Notes under the pieces: model-generated
Told to the model about the DNA's origin: nothing
The model's database searches: none
Seen by the model: the letters and a program-made list of their open reading frames with translations, nothing else
Shown here: piece by piece, positions 38,694-48,465 of the stretch
Position numbering within the stretch: the first letter of the stretch is position 1
Layout of the letters: each line of letters opens with the position of its first letter
From: Nocardia albiluteola
Lineage (GTDB): Bacteria > Actinomycetota > Actinomycetes > Mycobacteriales > Mycobacteriaceae
NCBI RefSeq assembly: GCF_018860155.1
Contig: NZ_JAHKNI010000008.1
Location: 186,001 to 250,000, forward strand
Direction of reading: 5' to 3'
DNA: 64,000 nucleotides
Program-made: the position numbers and the translations under genes

Positions 38694-41238
38694 CTTCGCC
38701 TTCCTGTTCGTCCCATGGGTTGCCGCCGGGCCGGGCGTTGCCGGTGTCCGGTGGGGCCTGACGCCCCTGACGGGTTCCGTTCTCGATGGCGGAGAAGAGA
38801 TCTCGCGCCTGCTCCGCGGACCGGGTGGTGGGTGTGGCAGCGGGAGTCGAGGGCCGCTCGGGCGAGGTGCTCAGCTCCGGGGCCAGGCTGGCCTGGCGGC
38901 GCCGGCGCGGTAGCGGCGGGCGGGCGTCGCCGGGGGTGTGCGTGGTCTCCGGGCGCGGGGTGTCGGCGCGCCGCGGGGTCACCCCGCGGCGCAGCTCGGC
39001 GAGGTGAGCCGAATCGGTTGCGCGCGCGGAGGTGTCGGCGCGAGGGGTCTCGTCGGAGCGCTGGTACTCCTCGCGGTGCGGCGGCGCGTCGAAGCGGGTG
39101 GCCTCGTCGAGGTAGGAGCGTTCGTCGCGAGGCGACGGTGTATCGAACGCCGCGAAGTCGTCCTCGGGCCGCTCGTCGACCGCGGGCCGGGACGCGATGG
39201 CGACCGCGGACGATGCGGCGAGTTCGCCTGCGACCGACGGCATCTCGCCGGTCACCGATGCCGTGGGGATGCGCCGCACGGGCATCCGGTCGGAGAGGTG
39301 GTCCGCGACCGAGGCGTCGGTGGTGATCAGCGCGGTGGGGATCAGCACGATCGCGCGGATGCCGCCGTAGTCGGAGTCGGCCAGCCGCACGGTGATTGCG
39401 TGCCGGCGGCCCAGCTGCGCGACCACGAACAGGCCCAGCCGGGAGTCCGCGGTCAGTGCGGCGAGGCCGAAATCCGGTGGGTTGCGCAGCATCTCGTTGT
39501 GCCGCTCGAGGTCCTCGGGGGACAGGCCCATGCCCTGGTCGGAGATCTCCACGACCACGCCCTTGCCCACTCGGTTGGCGGTGACGTCCACCCGCGACTG
39601 CGGAGGGGAGAAGGAGGTGGCGTTGTCGACCAGTTCGGCGAGCAGGTGGATGACGTCGGCGACCGCGTCGCCGGAGACGAATATCTGCGGTATGCGGGCG
39701 GTGTGAACGCGGGCGTAGTCCAGGGTCTCACCGACCGCGCTGCGCACCAGCTCCACCAGCGGCACCGGGCGCCGCCACTGCCGTCCGGGGCGGCCACCGC
39801 CCAGGATGATCAGGTTCTCGGCATTGCGGCGCTCGCGGGTGGCCAGGTGGTCCAGCCGGAAGAAGGTGTCCAGCAGCGCGGGATCCTCCTGTTTGGACTC
39901 GACCTCGTCGAGCAGTTCGAGCTGGCGGTGGACGACCAGCTGGCTGCGGTGCGCGATGTTCAGGAACACCGCGCGCACGCCCTCGCGGGTCTTGGCCTCG
40001 GTGATGGCCGCGGTGACCGCGGCGGTGTGCGCCCGGTTGAACGCGTTGGCGACCGAGCCGATCTCGTCGCGCCCGAAATCCAGTCGGGCGGCCTCGGTTT
40101 CGGGGTCGACCGGTTCGCCCTCGCGCAGCCGGCGCATCGTTTCGGGCAGCCTGACCTCGGCCAGGGCGAGGGTTTCGGTCCGCAGTCGTTGCAGGCGCCC
40201 GATCATCCGGTTGGCCAGCCACAGCGCGACCAGGAAGGCCAGGATCGCGATGACCAGGGCGCTGCCGCCGGCGACCAGGGCGTTGTGGATGGTGGCCGCG
40301 GCGGTGTCGGTGGCCATGCGCTCGTTGACCCCACTCTGGGCGATCCATTGTTCGAGCAGGGCCTGGGAGACCTGCTCGGTCGCGGCGAGCCAGTCCTGCT
40401 TGCTCATCGGAAACTGTGGGGGACCGAGGGTTTCGGCGGTCTTCTTGGTCGGCGGGGTGGTCAGCACGGCCTGCTGCATGGCCGCGGTCTGCTGCCAGGC
40501 CGAGGTGGAGATCAGCGCGGTGAGCTGGGTGCCGACATTGCCGCCCAGGGCTTCGGCCAGCGGCAGGATCGCGGCCTGGTAGTAGCCGGAGTAGTTGCGC
40601 AGTTCGGTGGCGAGCGCGGGCGAGAGCGGGGTGCCGTCGAGCGTCGAGGCGGTCAGGGCGCTGGCGCGGGAGTACGCCTCGAGCGCGGACAGCAGCTGGT
40701 TGGCGTAGGCCAGTCCGGTGGCGACCTGGGCGTCGGGGGCGTTGCGCTGGACGATGGCGGTGCCCTGGGAGGCGCCGTCGAGGATCCGGTTATAGATCGC
40801 GTAGACCGCGTCGACCGGCAGGATGCCGGCGTCGATGCCATCGCGCAGGGCGGGCAGTTGCTGCTTGAGGGTGTCGATTCCGGCGGTGACGCCGGCCATC
40901 TTGCCCGAGCTGGCCTTGTCGAGCTGGGCGTCGACGGTGACCAGGCTGTCGATGGAGGTGTTGAAGTTGGTGCGGGCGGTGGCCAGGGCCTGCGATTGTG
41001 ACCGGTCCCCGCCCAGGCGCCATAGCGACAGCAGCCGTTCCTGCTGGACGGCGTCCACCAGGCCCTTGGCGGGGCCGAGGCTGCTCTGCAGCGTGTTGGC
41101 CCACTGCTGTTGCTGTCGTCCCTGGTTTACCAGATATCCCGCCACGCCCACACCGATCACGAGCAACGTCAGGCTCGGAATGAGTGCAACTGCCAGAATG
41201 CGGGCTCGGACACCCAGCCTCGCGCTCAACATCGGCAT
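38671..41238 (-). CDS. cvnA: Conservon sensor kinase with nitrate/nitrite-sensing (NIT) domain
   Basis: 855 residues. A transmembrane helix near residues 15-37 and another near 320-345 flank an extracytoplasmic NIT-type helical domain. A HAMP-like stretch and a coiled region with NIAHRSQLVVHRQLELLDEVE follow, then a HATPase domain with ELVDNATSFSPP and DQGMGL. The ~180-residue C-terminus is disordered, Arg/Pro/Thr-rich. These kinases lack a clear phosphorylatable H-box His, though the NIAHRSQ His sits where one would be. Start ATG 41238 has no good ribosome site. Confidence 0.9.
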   Translation of the reverse strand: MPMLSARLGVRARILAVALIPSLTLLVIGVGVAGYLVNQGRQQQQWANTLQSSLGPAKGLVDAVQQERLLSLWRLGGDRSQSQALATARTNFNTSIDSLVTVDAQLDKASSGKMAGVTAGIDTLKQQLPALRDGIDAGILPVDAVYAIYNRILDGASQGTAIVQRNAPDAQVATGLAYANQLLSALEAYSRASALTASTLDGTPLSPALATELRNYSGYYQAAILPLAEALGGNVGTQLTALISTSAWQQTAAMQQAVLTTPPTKKTAETLGPPQFPMSKQDWLAATEQVSQALLEQWIAQSGVNERMATDTAAATIHNALVAGGSALVIAILAFLVALWLANRMIGRLQRLRTETLALAEVRLPETMRRLREGEPVDPETEAARLDFGRDEIGSVANAFNRAHTAAVTAAITEAKTREGVRAVFLNIAHRSQLVVHRQLELLDEVESKQEDPALLDTFFRLDHLATRERRNAENLIILGGGRPGRQWRRPVPLVELVRSAVGETLDYARVHTARIPQIFVSGDAVADVIHLLAELVDNATSFSPPQSRVDVTANRVGKGVVVEISDQGMGLSPEDLERHNEMLRNPPDFGLAALTADSRLGLFVVAQLGRRHAITVRLADSDYGGIRAIVLIPTALITTDASVADHLSDRMPVRRIPTASVTGEMPSVAGELAASSAVAIASRPAVDERPEDDFAAFDTPSPRDERSYLDEATRFDAPPHREEYQRSDETPRADTSARATDSAHLAELRRGVTPRRADTPRPETTHTPGDARPPLPRRRRQASLAPELSTSPERPSTPAATPTTRSAEQARDLFSAIENGTRQGRQAPPDTGNARPGGNPWDEQEGEGDYFPRR

Positions 41239-41648
41239 AACGTAACCAATTCTAGTCGATTTAGCGATTCGGGACGGCCAGCGGAACCGGAATTTGACAA
41301 CCGAACGCCGAATATGCTTGCACCCCTTGCAAGTTTGCCACCTCACCGCATTTCGGCGGGCAATGCGCACTGCCCAGGTAATAGTGTTTACCGAGCCGAG
41401 TTGCTAGGTAGCGGGCGCGGTTTCGTTTTCGTGATCGGCGCCGCAGAATTCGATGATGCCGATGCGCGGCGTCGCGGATGCGCACGCGTGGATCGTCCTG
41501 CGATCCAACCGGACCGCCGCACGCGGCGGTCACGATACCGGCTCCCGTGGCGGAGCTGATGTGCCCTCTTGCGACGAACGAGGTCGCCGCGGCCCCCGCG
41601 CGGTAGATTGTGTGTATCGCGCGGTTACTCACAAGTAGGAGGTCTGCT
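41239..41648. other. Divergent promoter region
   Basis: Between the conservon and an aldehyde dehydrogenase gene. No gene seen. The stretch 41240-41410 is AT-richer and probably carries the conservon promoter; I could not assign sites. Confidence 0.4.
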
Positions 41649-43202
41649 ATGCCTGTACCGGAACCCGCCCTATTCGAGCGTCTGCGGGGATTCGCCGCGG
41701 TCGATTCCGCATCCGAGGGTACGTCGCGCACGATCACCGAGGTATTCACCGGGAATCCGCTGGGCGAGGTGCCGGTGGGCGCTGCCGAGGACGTCACCGC
41801 GGCGTTCGCCCGGGCGCGGGAGGCGCAGCGGGGGTGGGCGGGCCGGTCCGCGGGTGAGCGCGCGGCGGTGCTGGAGCGCTTCCGCGCGCTGGTGGTGCGC
41901 CACCGTAAGCAGCTGATGGACGTGATCCAGGCCGAGACCGGAAAGGCTCGCTGGGCCGCGCAGGAAGAGATCATGGGCCTGATGTTCGCGGCCCGGTACT
42001 TCTCCCGGGTCGCGCCGAAACTATTGGCCCCGCATGCGGTTCCGGGTGCGTTCCCGCTGCTGAACAAGGCGCAGGTACGTGCGGTGCCCAAGGGTGTGGT
42101 CGGGGTGATCGCGCCGTGGAACTATCCGATGCTGCTCTCGATCGGGGATGCGTTGCCGGCCTTGGCCGCCGGGAACGCGGTGGTGATCAAGCCCGACAGC
42201 CAGACGCCGTATTCGTCGCTGGCATGTGCGGAGCTGCTGCTGCGCGCGGGCGTGCCGCGCAATGTGCTGCAGGTGGTGCCCGGGCCCGGCGCGGTGGTGG
42301 GCACCGAGATCGTGCGCGAGTGCGACTATCTGATGTTCACCGGCTCCTCGGCGACCGGGCGCACCCTGGCCCGGCAGTGCGGGGACCGGCTGATCGGGTT
42401 CTCCGCGGAGCTGGGCGGGAAGAATCCGATGATCGTGGCGCGCGGGGCGAATCTGGAGCGGGCCGCGCGGGCGGCGGTGCGGGCGTGTTTCTCCAACGCC
42501 GGGCAGCTGTGCATCTCGATCGAGCGGCTGTATGTGGAACGGGCGGTGGCACAGGAGTTCACCGAGAAGTTCACCGCGGCGGCGCGCGCGGCGAAACTCG
42601 GTGCGGCCTACGACTTCTCGGCCGATATCGGCAGCCTGATCTCCGCCGCGCAGCTCGAGACGGTGTCCAAGCATGTGGCCGATGCGGTGTCCAAGGGTGC
42701 CACGGTGCTCGCGGGCGGCAGTGCGCGACCGGATCTGGGCCCGCTGTTCTTCGAGCCGACGGTGCTGTCGGGGGTCACCGACGAGATGGAGTGCGGCCGC
42801 GAGGAAACCTTCGGCCCGCTGGTGTCGATCTACCCGGTGGACACCGTCGAGGAGGCGATCGCGCGCGCCAACGACACCGAATACGGCCTCAATGCCAGTG
42901 TGTGGGCCCAGAGCCCGGCCGAGGGGCAGCGCATCGCCGAACAGCTGCACGCGGGCACCGTGTGCATCGATGAGGGCTACGCCCCGGCGTGGGGGACCAC
43001 CGCGGCCCCGATGGGCGGCATGGGCATCTCGGGCGTGGGCCGCCGCCACGGTCCGGACGGGCTGCTGAAGTTCACCGAGCCGCAGTCGGTGGTACTGACC
43101 AGGTGGATGAATCTTGATGCGCCCCTGGGGCTTTCGCAGTCGCGCTGGCAGCCGATGCTGATGACGCTGGCGCGCGCGATCCGGTTCCTGCCCGGCCGCT
43201 GA
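41649..43202 (+). CDS. Aldehyde dehydrogenase, succinate-semialdehyde type
   Basis: 517 residues of the NAD(P)-dependent aldehyde dehydrogenase superfamily. Catalytic Glu in AELGGKNP and catalytic Cys in NAGQLCIS are present; the cofactor segment VVIKPDSQTPYS fits. The layout resembles GabD2 (Rv1731). TAGGAGG precedes the ATG. Substrate not certain: succinate semialdehyde is the family guess. Confidence 0.88.
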   Translation: MPVPEPALFERLRGFAAVDSASEGTSRTITEVFTGNPLGEVPVGAAEDVTAAFARAREAQRGWAGRSAGERAAVLERFRALVVRHRKQLMDVIQAETGKARWAAQEEIMGLMFAARYFSRVAPKLLAPHAVPGAFPLLNKAQVRAVPKGVVGVIAPWNYPMLLSIGDALPALAAGNAVVIKPDSQTPYSSLACAELLLRAGVPRNVLQVVPGPGAVVGTEIVRECDYLMFTGSSATGRTLARQCGDRLIGFSAELGGKNPMIVARGANLERAARAAVRACFSNAGQLCISIERLYVERAVAQEFTEKFTAAARAAKLGAAYDFSADIGSLISAAQLETVSKHVADAVSKGATVLAGGSARPDLGPLFFEPTVLSGVTDEMECGREETFGPLVSIYPVDTVEEAIARANDTEYGLNASVWAQSPAEGQRIAEQLHAGTVCIDEGYAPAWGTTAAPMGGMGISGVGRRHGPDGLLKFTEPQSVVLTRWMNLDAPLGLSQSRWQPMLMTLARAIRFLPGR

Positions 43203-43382
43203 GCCCGCGGAGCAGGGTGCCGCGACAAATGCCCTGCCGCTGTCGCGGCGTCCTTGCTACCGCACCTACGGCCAGGGCGTCCTGGAGGTCGCCGAGACGC
43301 TGCGCTCGGCGCTGGCCTGCGCCGCGGGCCACGCCAACGGCCGCATGCTCGGGCGCGGGTGATCTCGCGGGGACGGGACCGT
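43203..43382 (+). other. Gene-free stretch with a coding-like fragment
   Basis: One plus-strand frame reads YRTYGQGVLEVAETLRSALA and ends with a stop near 43362. It has coding-like codon use but no start. It may be the tail of a lost gene. Nothing else is seen. Confidence 0.25.
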
Positions 43383-43421
43383 CGCTGCCGCGCCGCCGAA
43401 TCCGGCGGCGGCGCGGCAGCG
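43383..43421. terminator. Bidirectional terminator
   Basis: A perfect 15-bp inverted repeat (arm CGCTGCCGCGCCGCC, nine-base loop) lies between the convergent aldehyde dehydrogenase and DUF779 genes. Confidence 0.75.
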
Positions 43422-43467
43422 CGGGGCGGTGTCCGGCTCGGAGTGGACGGCCGCGCCGGGCACTGCC

Positions 43468-43896
43468 TCAATCTGGTTCCGTGGCAATCGGTTCGGCGCC
43501 GGTGCGCGGCGGGCTGGCTGCGAGCGAGTCGACCTCGCTGTCGGTGAGCAGCCGGGAGCGGATCAGGAAACGCACGCCCTCGGGCGCCTCCAGGGAGAAT
43601 CCGCTGCCCCGGCCCGGCACCACGTCCACGGTGAGGTGGGTGTGGCGCCAATACTCGAACTGGTCCGCGCTCATCCAGAACGGGGTACGCCCGGGCAGCT
43701 CGCCCAGCAGCACGTCCGCGGCGCCGACCCGGAATTCCCCGCGCGGGTAGCACATCGGGGAGCTGCCGTCGCAGCAGCCGCCGGACTGATGGAACATCAC
43801 CGGACCGTGCCGGCGGACCAGGCCGCTCAGCATCGCGGCCGCCGCGTCGGTGATGCCGACGCGGCTGACCGGTTCCGGCGAATCGTCCCGGGGCAT
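43468..43896 (-). CDS. DUF779 protein
   Basis: 142 residues with the family core HGPVMFHQSGGCCDGSSPMCY (His and Cys cluster, possible metal site) and FWMSADQFEYWRHTHLT. It is coupled to the aldehyde dehydrogenase upstream by a TGATG overlap. The same pair occurs as Rv0458-Rv0459, so it probably helps that enzyme. The exact role is unknown. Confidence 0.88.
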   Translation of the reverse strand: MPRDDSPEPVSRVGITDAAAAMLSGLVRRHGPVMFHQSGGCCDGSSPMCYPRGEFRVGAADVLLGELPGRTPFWMSADQFEYWRHTHLTVDVVPGRGSGFSLEAPEGVRFLIRSRLLTDSEVDSLAASPPRTGAEPIATEPD

Positions 43897-45413
43897 CAGA
43901 AGAATCCGAGCTTGTCCGGTGAGTAGCTGACCAGCAGGTTCTTGGTCTGCTGATAGTGGTCCAGCATCATCTTGTGGTTTTCCCGGCCGATGCCGGATTT
44001 CTTGTATCCGCCGAACGCGGCGTGCGCGGGATAGGCGTGGTAGCAGTTGGTCCACACCCGCCCGGCCTGCAACGCCCGCCCGATCCGGTACGCGGTGTTC
44101 ATATCGCGTGACCACACGCCCGCGCCGAGCCCGTACAGGGTGTCGTTGGCGATGCCGATCGCCTCGTCCACGGTGTCGAATCGGGTCACCGATACCACCG
44201 GCCCGAAGATCTCCTCCTGGAAGATCCGCATGTCGTTGGTGCCCTCGAAGATGGTGGGCTCGATGTAGTACCCGCCGGGGTAGCCCTCGACCTTGCGTGT
44301 CTCACCGCCGGTGAGCACCGTGGCACCCTCGCGGCGGCCGATGTCGATGTAGGACAGGATCTTCTCGTACTGGTCGTTGCTGGCCTGCGCGCCGATCATG
44401 GTGCTGCTGTCCAGGGGGTTGCCGCCGGTGATGTTGCGGGTGCGTTCGATGCAGCGCTCGAGGAACCGGTCGTAGATCGAGGCGTGGACCAGCGCCCGCG
44501 ACGGGCAGGTGCACACCTCGCCCTGGTTCAGGGCGAACATCACGAAGCCCTCGATCGCCTTGTCCAGGAACGCATCGTCGTTTGCCATCACGTCGGGCAG
44601 GAAGATGTTGGGGCTCTTGCCGCCCAGTTCCAGGGTGACCGGGATGATGTTCTCGCTCGCATACTGCATGATCAGCCGGCCGGTGGTGGTCTCCCCGGTG
44701 AAGGCGACCTTGGCCACGCGCGAGCTGGCGGCCAGGGGCTTGCCGGCCTCGACGCCGAATCCGTTGACCACGTTGACCACTCCCGGCGGCAGCAGGTCCG
44801 CGATCAGCTCGATCACCAGCAGCAGCGAGGCGGGGGTCTGCTCGGCGGGCTTGATGATCACGCAGTTGCCCGCGGCCAGGGCGGGTGCGAGTTTCCAGGC
44901 GGCCATGAGGATGGGGAAGTTCCAGGGAATGATCTGCCCGACCACCCCGAGCGGCTCGTGGAAGTGGTAGGCGACGGTATCGGCGTCGACCTCGGAGATC
45001 CCACCCTCCTGCGCGCGCACCGCGCCGGCGAAATACCGGAAGTGATCGACCGTCAGCGGCAGGTCCGCGGCCAGGGTCTCGCGGACGGGTTTGCCGTTCT
45101 CCCAGGTTTCCGCGACGGCCAGGCGTTCCAGGTCGCCCTCGATGCGGTCGGCGATCCGGTTGAGCAGCGCGGCGCGCTGCGCGACCGGGGTGGCGCCCCA
45201 GGCGGGGGCCGCGGCGTGGGCGGCGTCCAGGGCCAGCTCGATGTCGGCGGCGGTGGATCGGGCGACCTCGCAGAAGGTTTCGCCGTCGATGGGGGAGGGA
45301 TTCTCGAAATAGCGTCCCTCGACCGGCGCGGTCCAGTCGCCGCCGATGAAGTTGTCGTAGCGGCGGGCGAATTCGACGATGCTGCCGTTGGTTCCGGGCT
45401 TGGCGTAGATCAT
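43896..45413 (-). CDS. Aldehyde dehydrogenase (acetaldehyde/ExaC-like)
   Basis: 505 residues. Catalytic Glu is in LELGGKSPNIF and the Cys in NQGEVCTCPSR, the double-Cys pattern of the ExaC/AldB group that oxidises acetaldehyde and other small aldehydes. Starting MIYAKPGTNGS is typical of actinobacterial members. A GAF-domain regulator lies upstream on the same strand and DUF779 downstream. Confidence 0.9.
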   Translation of the reverse strand: MIYAKPGTNGSIVEFARRYDNFIGGDWTAPVEGRYFENPSPIDGETFCEVARSTAADIELALDAAHAAAPAWGATPVAQRAALLNRIADRIEGDLERLAVAETWENGKPVRETLAADLPLTVDHFRYFAGAVRAQEGGISEVDADTVAYHFHEPLGVVGQIIPWNFPILMAAWKLAPALAAGNCVIIKPAEQTPASLLLVIELIADLLPPGVVNVVNGFGVEAGKPLAASSRVAKVAFTGETTTGRLIMQYASENIIPVTLELGGKSPNIFLPDVMANDDAFLDKAIEGFVMFALNQGEVCTCPSRALVHASIYDRFLERCIERTRNITGGNPLDSSTMIGAQASNDQYEKILSYIDIGRREGATVLTGGETRKVEGYPGGYYIEPTIFEGTNDMRIFQEEIFGPVVSVTRFDTVDEAIGIANDTLYGLGAGVWSRDMNTAYRIGRALQAGRVWTNCYHAYPAHAAFGGYKKSGIGRENHKMMLDHYQQTKNLLVSYSPDKLGFF

Positions 45414-45559
45414 GATGCTCGCTTCTGGTGCGACGGCGGCGCGGGCGGGCCCTCACTGTTGTGTTGCGCACGCAACCCGGCGCCCGTGCCGCGGAGTGAT
45501 CCGGACGGGCGTCAGTGTGGATCGGCGGGGTTGGCGCAAGGTTGGCGCGGACCGCGCGC

Positions 45560-46777
45560 TCAGCTGTGCAGTGCGGCGTGCAGGCGCGCGGCCACGGCGG
45601 GTCTGCGCTGATCGCCCGGCGCGAGCAGGCGCAACGCGTGTTCGTGTACCGCGACGTCGTCGGCGCAGCGGGTGCCGTATTGCACTGCGTGCGTGGGCGA
45701 TCCGCTGGCCAGCACCGCGGTGCGCAGGCTCACCGCCAGGTATTCGCGCCACTGCACGATGCCGGGGGTGTCCGAGCCGGGCAGCAGCGGGCCGCTATAC
45801 AGCCGCAGCGCGGTGCTCAGGTCCCCGGCGGCGATGGCGTCGAGCAGTTCCAGCGCGTCGCAGTCGATGGGGCGCGAGAGCATGTAGCGGCGGCTGGTGA
45901 TCTCCCCGCCGGTGGCGTGGCGCAGGTGGGAGACATCGGATTTGAGAGTGCCCGGCGCGACCGGGCGGTCGCCGTAGACCGCGGCGTGCAGGGCCTGGGG
46001 GGTGTATCCGGCGGGCTCGAGGGCCAGCAGGGTCAGGATCTCGAGCTGGCGGGGCTTGAGCCGCACCGTCGTGCCCGCCCGGTGCAGGGTCGCGGCGCCC
46101 AGGCATTCCAGGCGGATGTCCGCCGCACCGGTGGGCAGGTCGGCGGGCAGCTGGGACTGTATCGCCGCGGCCAGTGCCCGCACGGTGGACATGGCCAGCG
46201 GATGCGAGCGCTCCCAGCTGCTGGACAGGTCGATGACCCCGAGGCGGCGGCCGTCGGGGGCGTTGATCGGCGCGCTGTAGCACACCCAGCTGTGCAGGGC
46301 GGCGATGAGATGCTCGGCGGAGAACACGGTGCTGGGCTGTCCGGTGCACAGCGCCAGGGACATCGCGTTGGTGCCCATGTGCTGCTCGTCCCAGCGGCCG
46401 CCGGGGGCGAAGTTGAGTTGTTCGGCGCGCCGGCGCAGTACCCGTCCGCCGGAGACCCACAGGATGGTGCCGCGCTCGTCGGTGACGCAGGCGGCGAATC
46501 CGGAATCATCGGTGATGCTGTGCAATTCGTCGGCCAGCGCGGTGACCGGGCCGCGCAGCGGGGAGCGCGCCCAGCGCGAGCCGATCTCCTCGTCGTCGGC
46601 GGGCGCGGCGCGGCGTGCCGGGTCGACGGTGTTCAGGGAGCGCTGCCAGGATTCGATGACCTCCTCGCGCAGCCGCGAGCTCTCGGGCGGGGTGGCCCGG
46701 GCATGCGGGCTCGCCCAGCGGGCCCACTCCTGTTCCAGTGCGGCGCGCTGCTGGGAAAGCGTGTGTGCGAGTGGCAT
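45560..46777 (-). CDS. GAF-domain transcriptional regulator
   Basis: 405 residues. Residues ~40-200 form a GAF-like sensory domain (SWQRSL, then GGRWDEQHMGTNAMSLAL), as in acetoin/alcohol-response activators of the AcoR type but without the AAA+ domain. A winged-helix, OmpR-like region follows (RLKPRQLEILTLLALEP). It stands 147 bases before the aldehyde dehydrogenase and probably controls it. Start MPLAHT chosen; ATG 46819 and an upstream start are alternatives. Confidence 0.82.
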   Translation of the reverse strand: MPLAHTLSQQRAALEQEWARWASPHARATPPESSRLREEVIESWQRSLNTVDPARRAAPADDEEIGSRWARSPLRGPVTALADELHSITDDSGFAACVTDERGTILWVSGGRVLRRRAEQLNFAPGGRWDEQHMGTNAMSLALCTGQPSTVFSAEHLIAALHSWVCYSAPINAPDGRRLGVIDLSSSWERSHPLAMSTVRALAAAIQSQLPADLPTGAADIRLECLGAATLHRAGTTVRLKPRQLEILTLLALEPAGYTPQALHAAVYGDRPVAPGTLKSDVSHLRHATGGEITSRRYMLSRPIDCDALELLDAIAAGDLSTALRLYSGPLLPGSDTPGIVQWREYLAVSLRTAVLASGSPTHAVQYGTRCADDVAVHEHALRLLAPGDQRRPAVAARLHAALHS

Positions 46778-46881
46778 GGCACCAGCCTCGTCGTCCGGGA
46801 AGTCCCTGCGCTCTCTCATGATTGCGCACCCGGCCCGGCGGCGGAGGAATTCGCCGGGCATCGGACCGGTTGTCTGGAGTT

Positions 46882-47757
46882 ATGTCCCTTCCCTTTCGTT
46901 TCGGCGTCAACATGCTCACCGTCGAGTCCAAGGCGGCCTGGATAGAAAAGTGCCGCAAGGCAGAGGATCTGGGCTTCGATGTGATCAGCGTGCCCGACCA
47001 TCTGGGCCTGCCGGCGCCGTTCCCGGCGATGATGCTCGCGGCCCAGGTCACCGAGCGCGCCCACGTCAACTCGTTCGTGCTCAACGTGCCCTTCTACAAC
47101 CCGGTGTTGCTCGCGCGTGAGGCGATCACGCTCGATGCGCTCACCGACGGACGGGTCGAGCTGGGCCTGGGCGCGGGATATGTGAAGGCCGAATTCGACA
47201 GCGCGGGTATCGCATTCCCCGGTGCGGGCCGGCGCGTGGATCAGGTCGCGGAATTCGCGGCCACGCTGCGCAGTGCGAGCGCCGATCCGCAGTACCAGCC
47301 GCAACCGGCCCGCCCGGGTGGCCCACGCCTGCTCATCGCGGGCTGGGGCGACCGGCTCCTGCGGGTGGCTGCCGAACACGCGGATATCGTGGCGTTCACC
47401 GGCGGCAGCGCTGCGGACAGTGGCCTGCTCACCGCGGCCACGCCGCAGGAACTCGACAAGCGGGTCGCGTACGTGCGTGGGCTGCTCGGGGACCGGGCCG
47501 CGAGCACCGAATTCAACATTCTGCTGCAGGCGGTCGCGGGGCCGGGCGAACGGGATGTGCTGCGGGCGCGGCTCATCACGACCGTGCCCGAGGGCGGGCA
47601 GCAGGACATCGAGGAGCTGCCGACGGTGCTGGCGGGTACGCCCGAGCAGATGGCCGATCAGCTGCGCGAGCGCCGTGAACGGTTCGGAATCAGCTACTTC
47701 ACGACCCTCGAGCCGAGCATGGACGCGCTGGCGAAGGCGATCGAGCTGGTGCGCTGA
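46882..47757 (+). CDS. Luciferase-like F420-dependent oxidoreductase
   Basis: 291 residues. LLM blocks: KAEDLGFDVISVPDHLG, LVNSFVLN-like VNSFVLNVPFYNP, DGRVELGLGAGY and the late GTPEQMADQLRERRERFGISYF. This matches the TIGR03621-type F420-dependent LLM group common in mycobacteria, but cofactor use is inferred. Divergent from the GAF regulator. Substrate unknown. Confidence 0.87.
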   Translation: MSLPFRFGVNMLTVESKAAWIEKCRKAEDLGFDVISVPDHLGLPAPFPAMMLAAQVTERAHVNSFVLNVPFYNPVLLAREAITLDALTDGRVELGLGAGYVKAEFDSAGIAFPGAGRRVDQVAEFAATLRSASADPQYQPQPARPGGPRLLIAGWGDRLLRVAAEHADIVAFTGGSAADSGLLTAATPQELDKRVAYVRGLLGDRAASTEFNILLQAVAGPGERDVLRARLITTVPEGGQQDIEELPTVLAGTPEQMADQLRERRERFGISYFTTLEPSMDALAKAIELVR

Positions 47758-47781
47758 GCAGGTCCGGTATCCGGGCGGCCC

Positions 47782-48102
47782 CTACTGGTTCAGGAAGATG
47801 CCGGCGATGTTGGCGTTCTTGATGGTCGTGGCGGAGTTGCGCTGATTGCTGCACAGGAAGTTCACCGCGATGATGGTGGCGTCGACCTGAGTGCCGGCGG
47901 GGTCGTGGTTGTTGCCGGTCTGCTGTTGGATGAATTTGGTGATCGTCAGGCGCTGGGTGTCCTGGTCCTGCTTGACGTAGTCGCTGCAGGCGGTTTCCCC
48001 GCCCTTGTTCAGGTAGGTCTTGACCTCGGTGCATCCGGTCAGCAGCGGTGCGGCGGCGGCCAGGACGGCGAGACCGGCGGCGGCCCATCGCAGGCGCTTC
48101 AT
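47782..48102 (-). CDS. Small lipoprotein, HdeA-like
   Basis: 106 residues. A signal peptide ends in a strong lipobox (LLTGC). The mature part holds two Cys that may pair (ACSDYV and FLCSNQ), with QDTQRLTITKFIQQQ between them, the layout of the small actinobacterial HdeA-like proteins. The assignment is tentative; it may equally be an uncharacterised lipoprotein. Convergent with the LLM gene. Confidence 0.65.
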   Translation of the reverse strand: MKRLRWAAAGLAVLAAAAPLLTGCTEVKTYLNKGGETACSDYVKQDQDTQRLTITKFIQQQTGNNHDPAGTQVDATIIAVNFLCSNQRNSATTIKNANIAGIFLNQ

Positions 48103-48237
48103 CGGATCTTCCTCTCCTCGGCTCCCCGGATGTTCCGGGAAGGTTCGCCCGTCAGCCTAGAGGTTCGCCCGGCGCTGGGGACTGCTCGTCGGTGGTTCGG
48201 CAGGATCGGGCAGAGTGCTTCGCGCGCAGGACGGTTC

Positions 48238-48378
48238 GTGACAGCGGGCTCGACCGCGGGTGTCCTGTCGGGGCATACCTCGGTGCGCAGCCTGGTGAAG
48301 TACGCACGGGTGTCCGACGACGGGTTGCGGCGGTATCAGGCCGACAGCGACCCGGCCGCGAGGCGGCGGGGTCGCTGA
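48238..48378 (+). pseudogene. Integrase C-terminal relic
   Basis: A 46-codon frame reads SGHTSVRSLVKYARVSDDGL and ends DPAARRRGR. GHTSVRSLxKYARVS is the tail typical of actinobacterial tyrosine integrases, after the catalytic H-x-x-R region. No start and no catalytic Tyr block are seen. It marks one side of a small accessory segment. Confidence 0.55.
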
Positions 48379-48465
48379 TCGAGAGCCGGTTTTCGGTGGG
48401 AGCGTTCAGCGGCAGATTGTTGCCCCACGTCATGGTCCGCTGACTAGTACGGCTGAAGGGGTGGA

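Noticed and set aside
38938..41001. A 687-codon plus-strand frame
   Set aside because: Antisense shadow of the conservon kinase; high GC makes such frames common.
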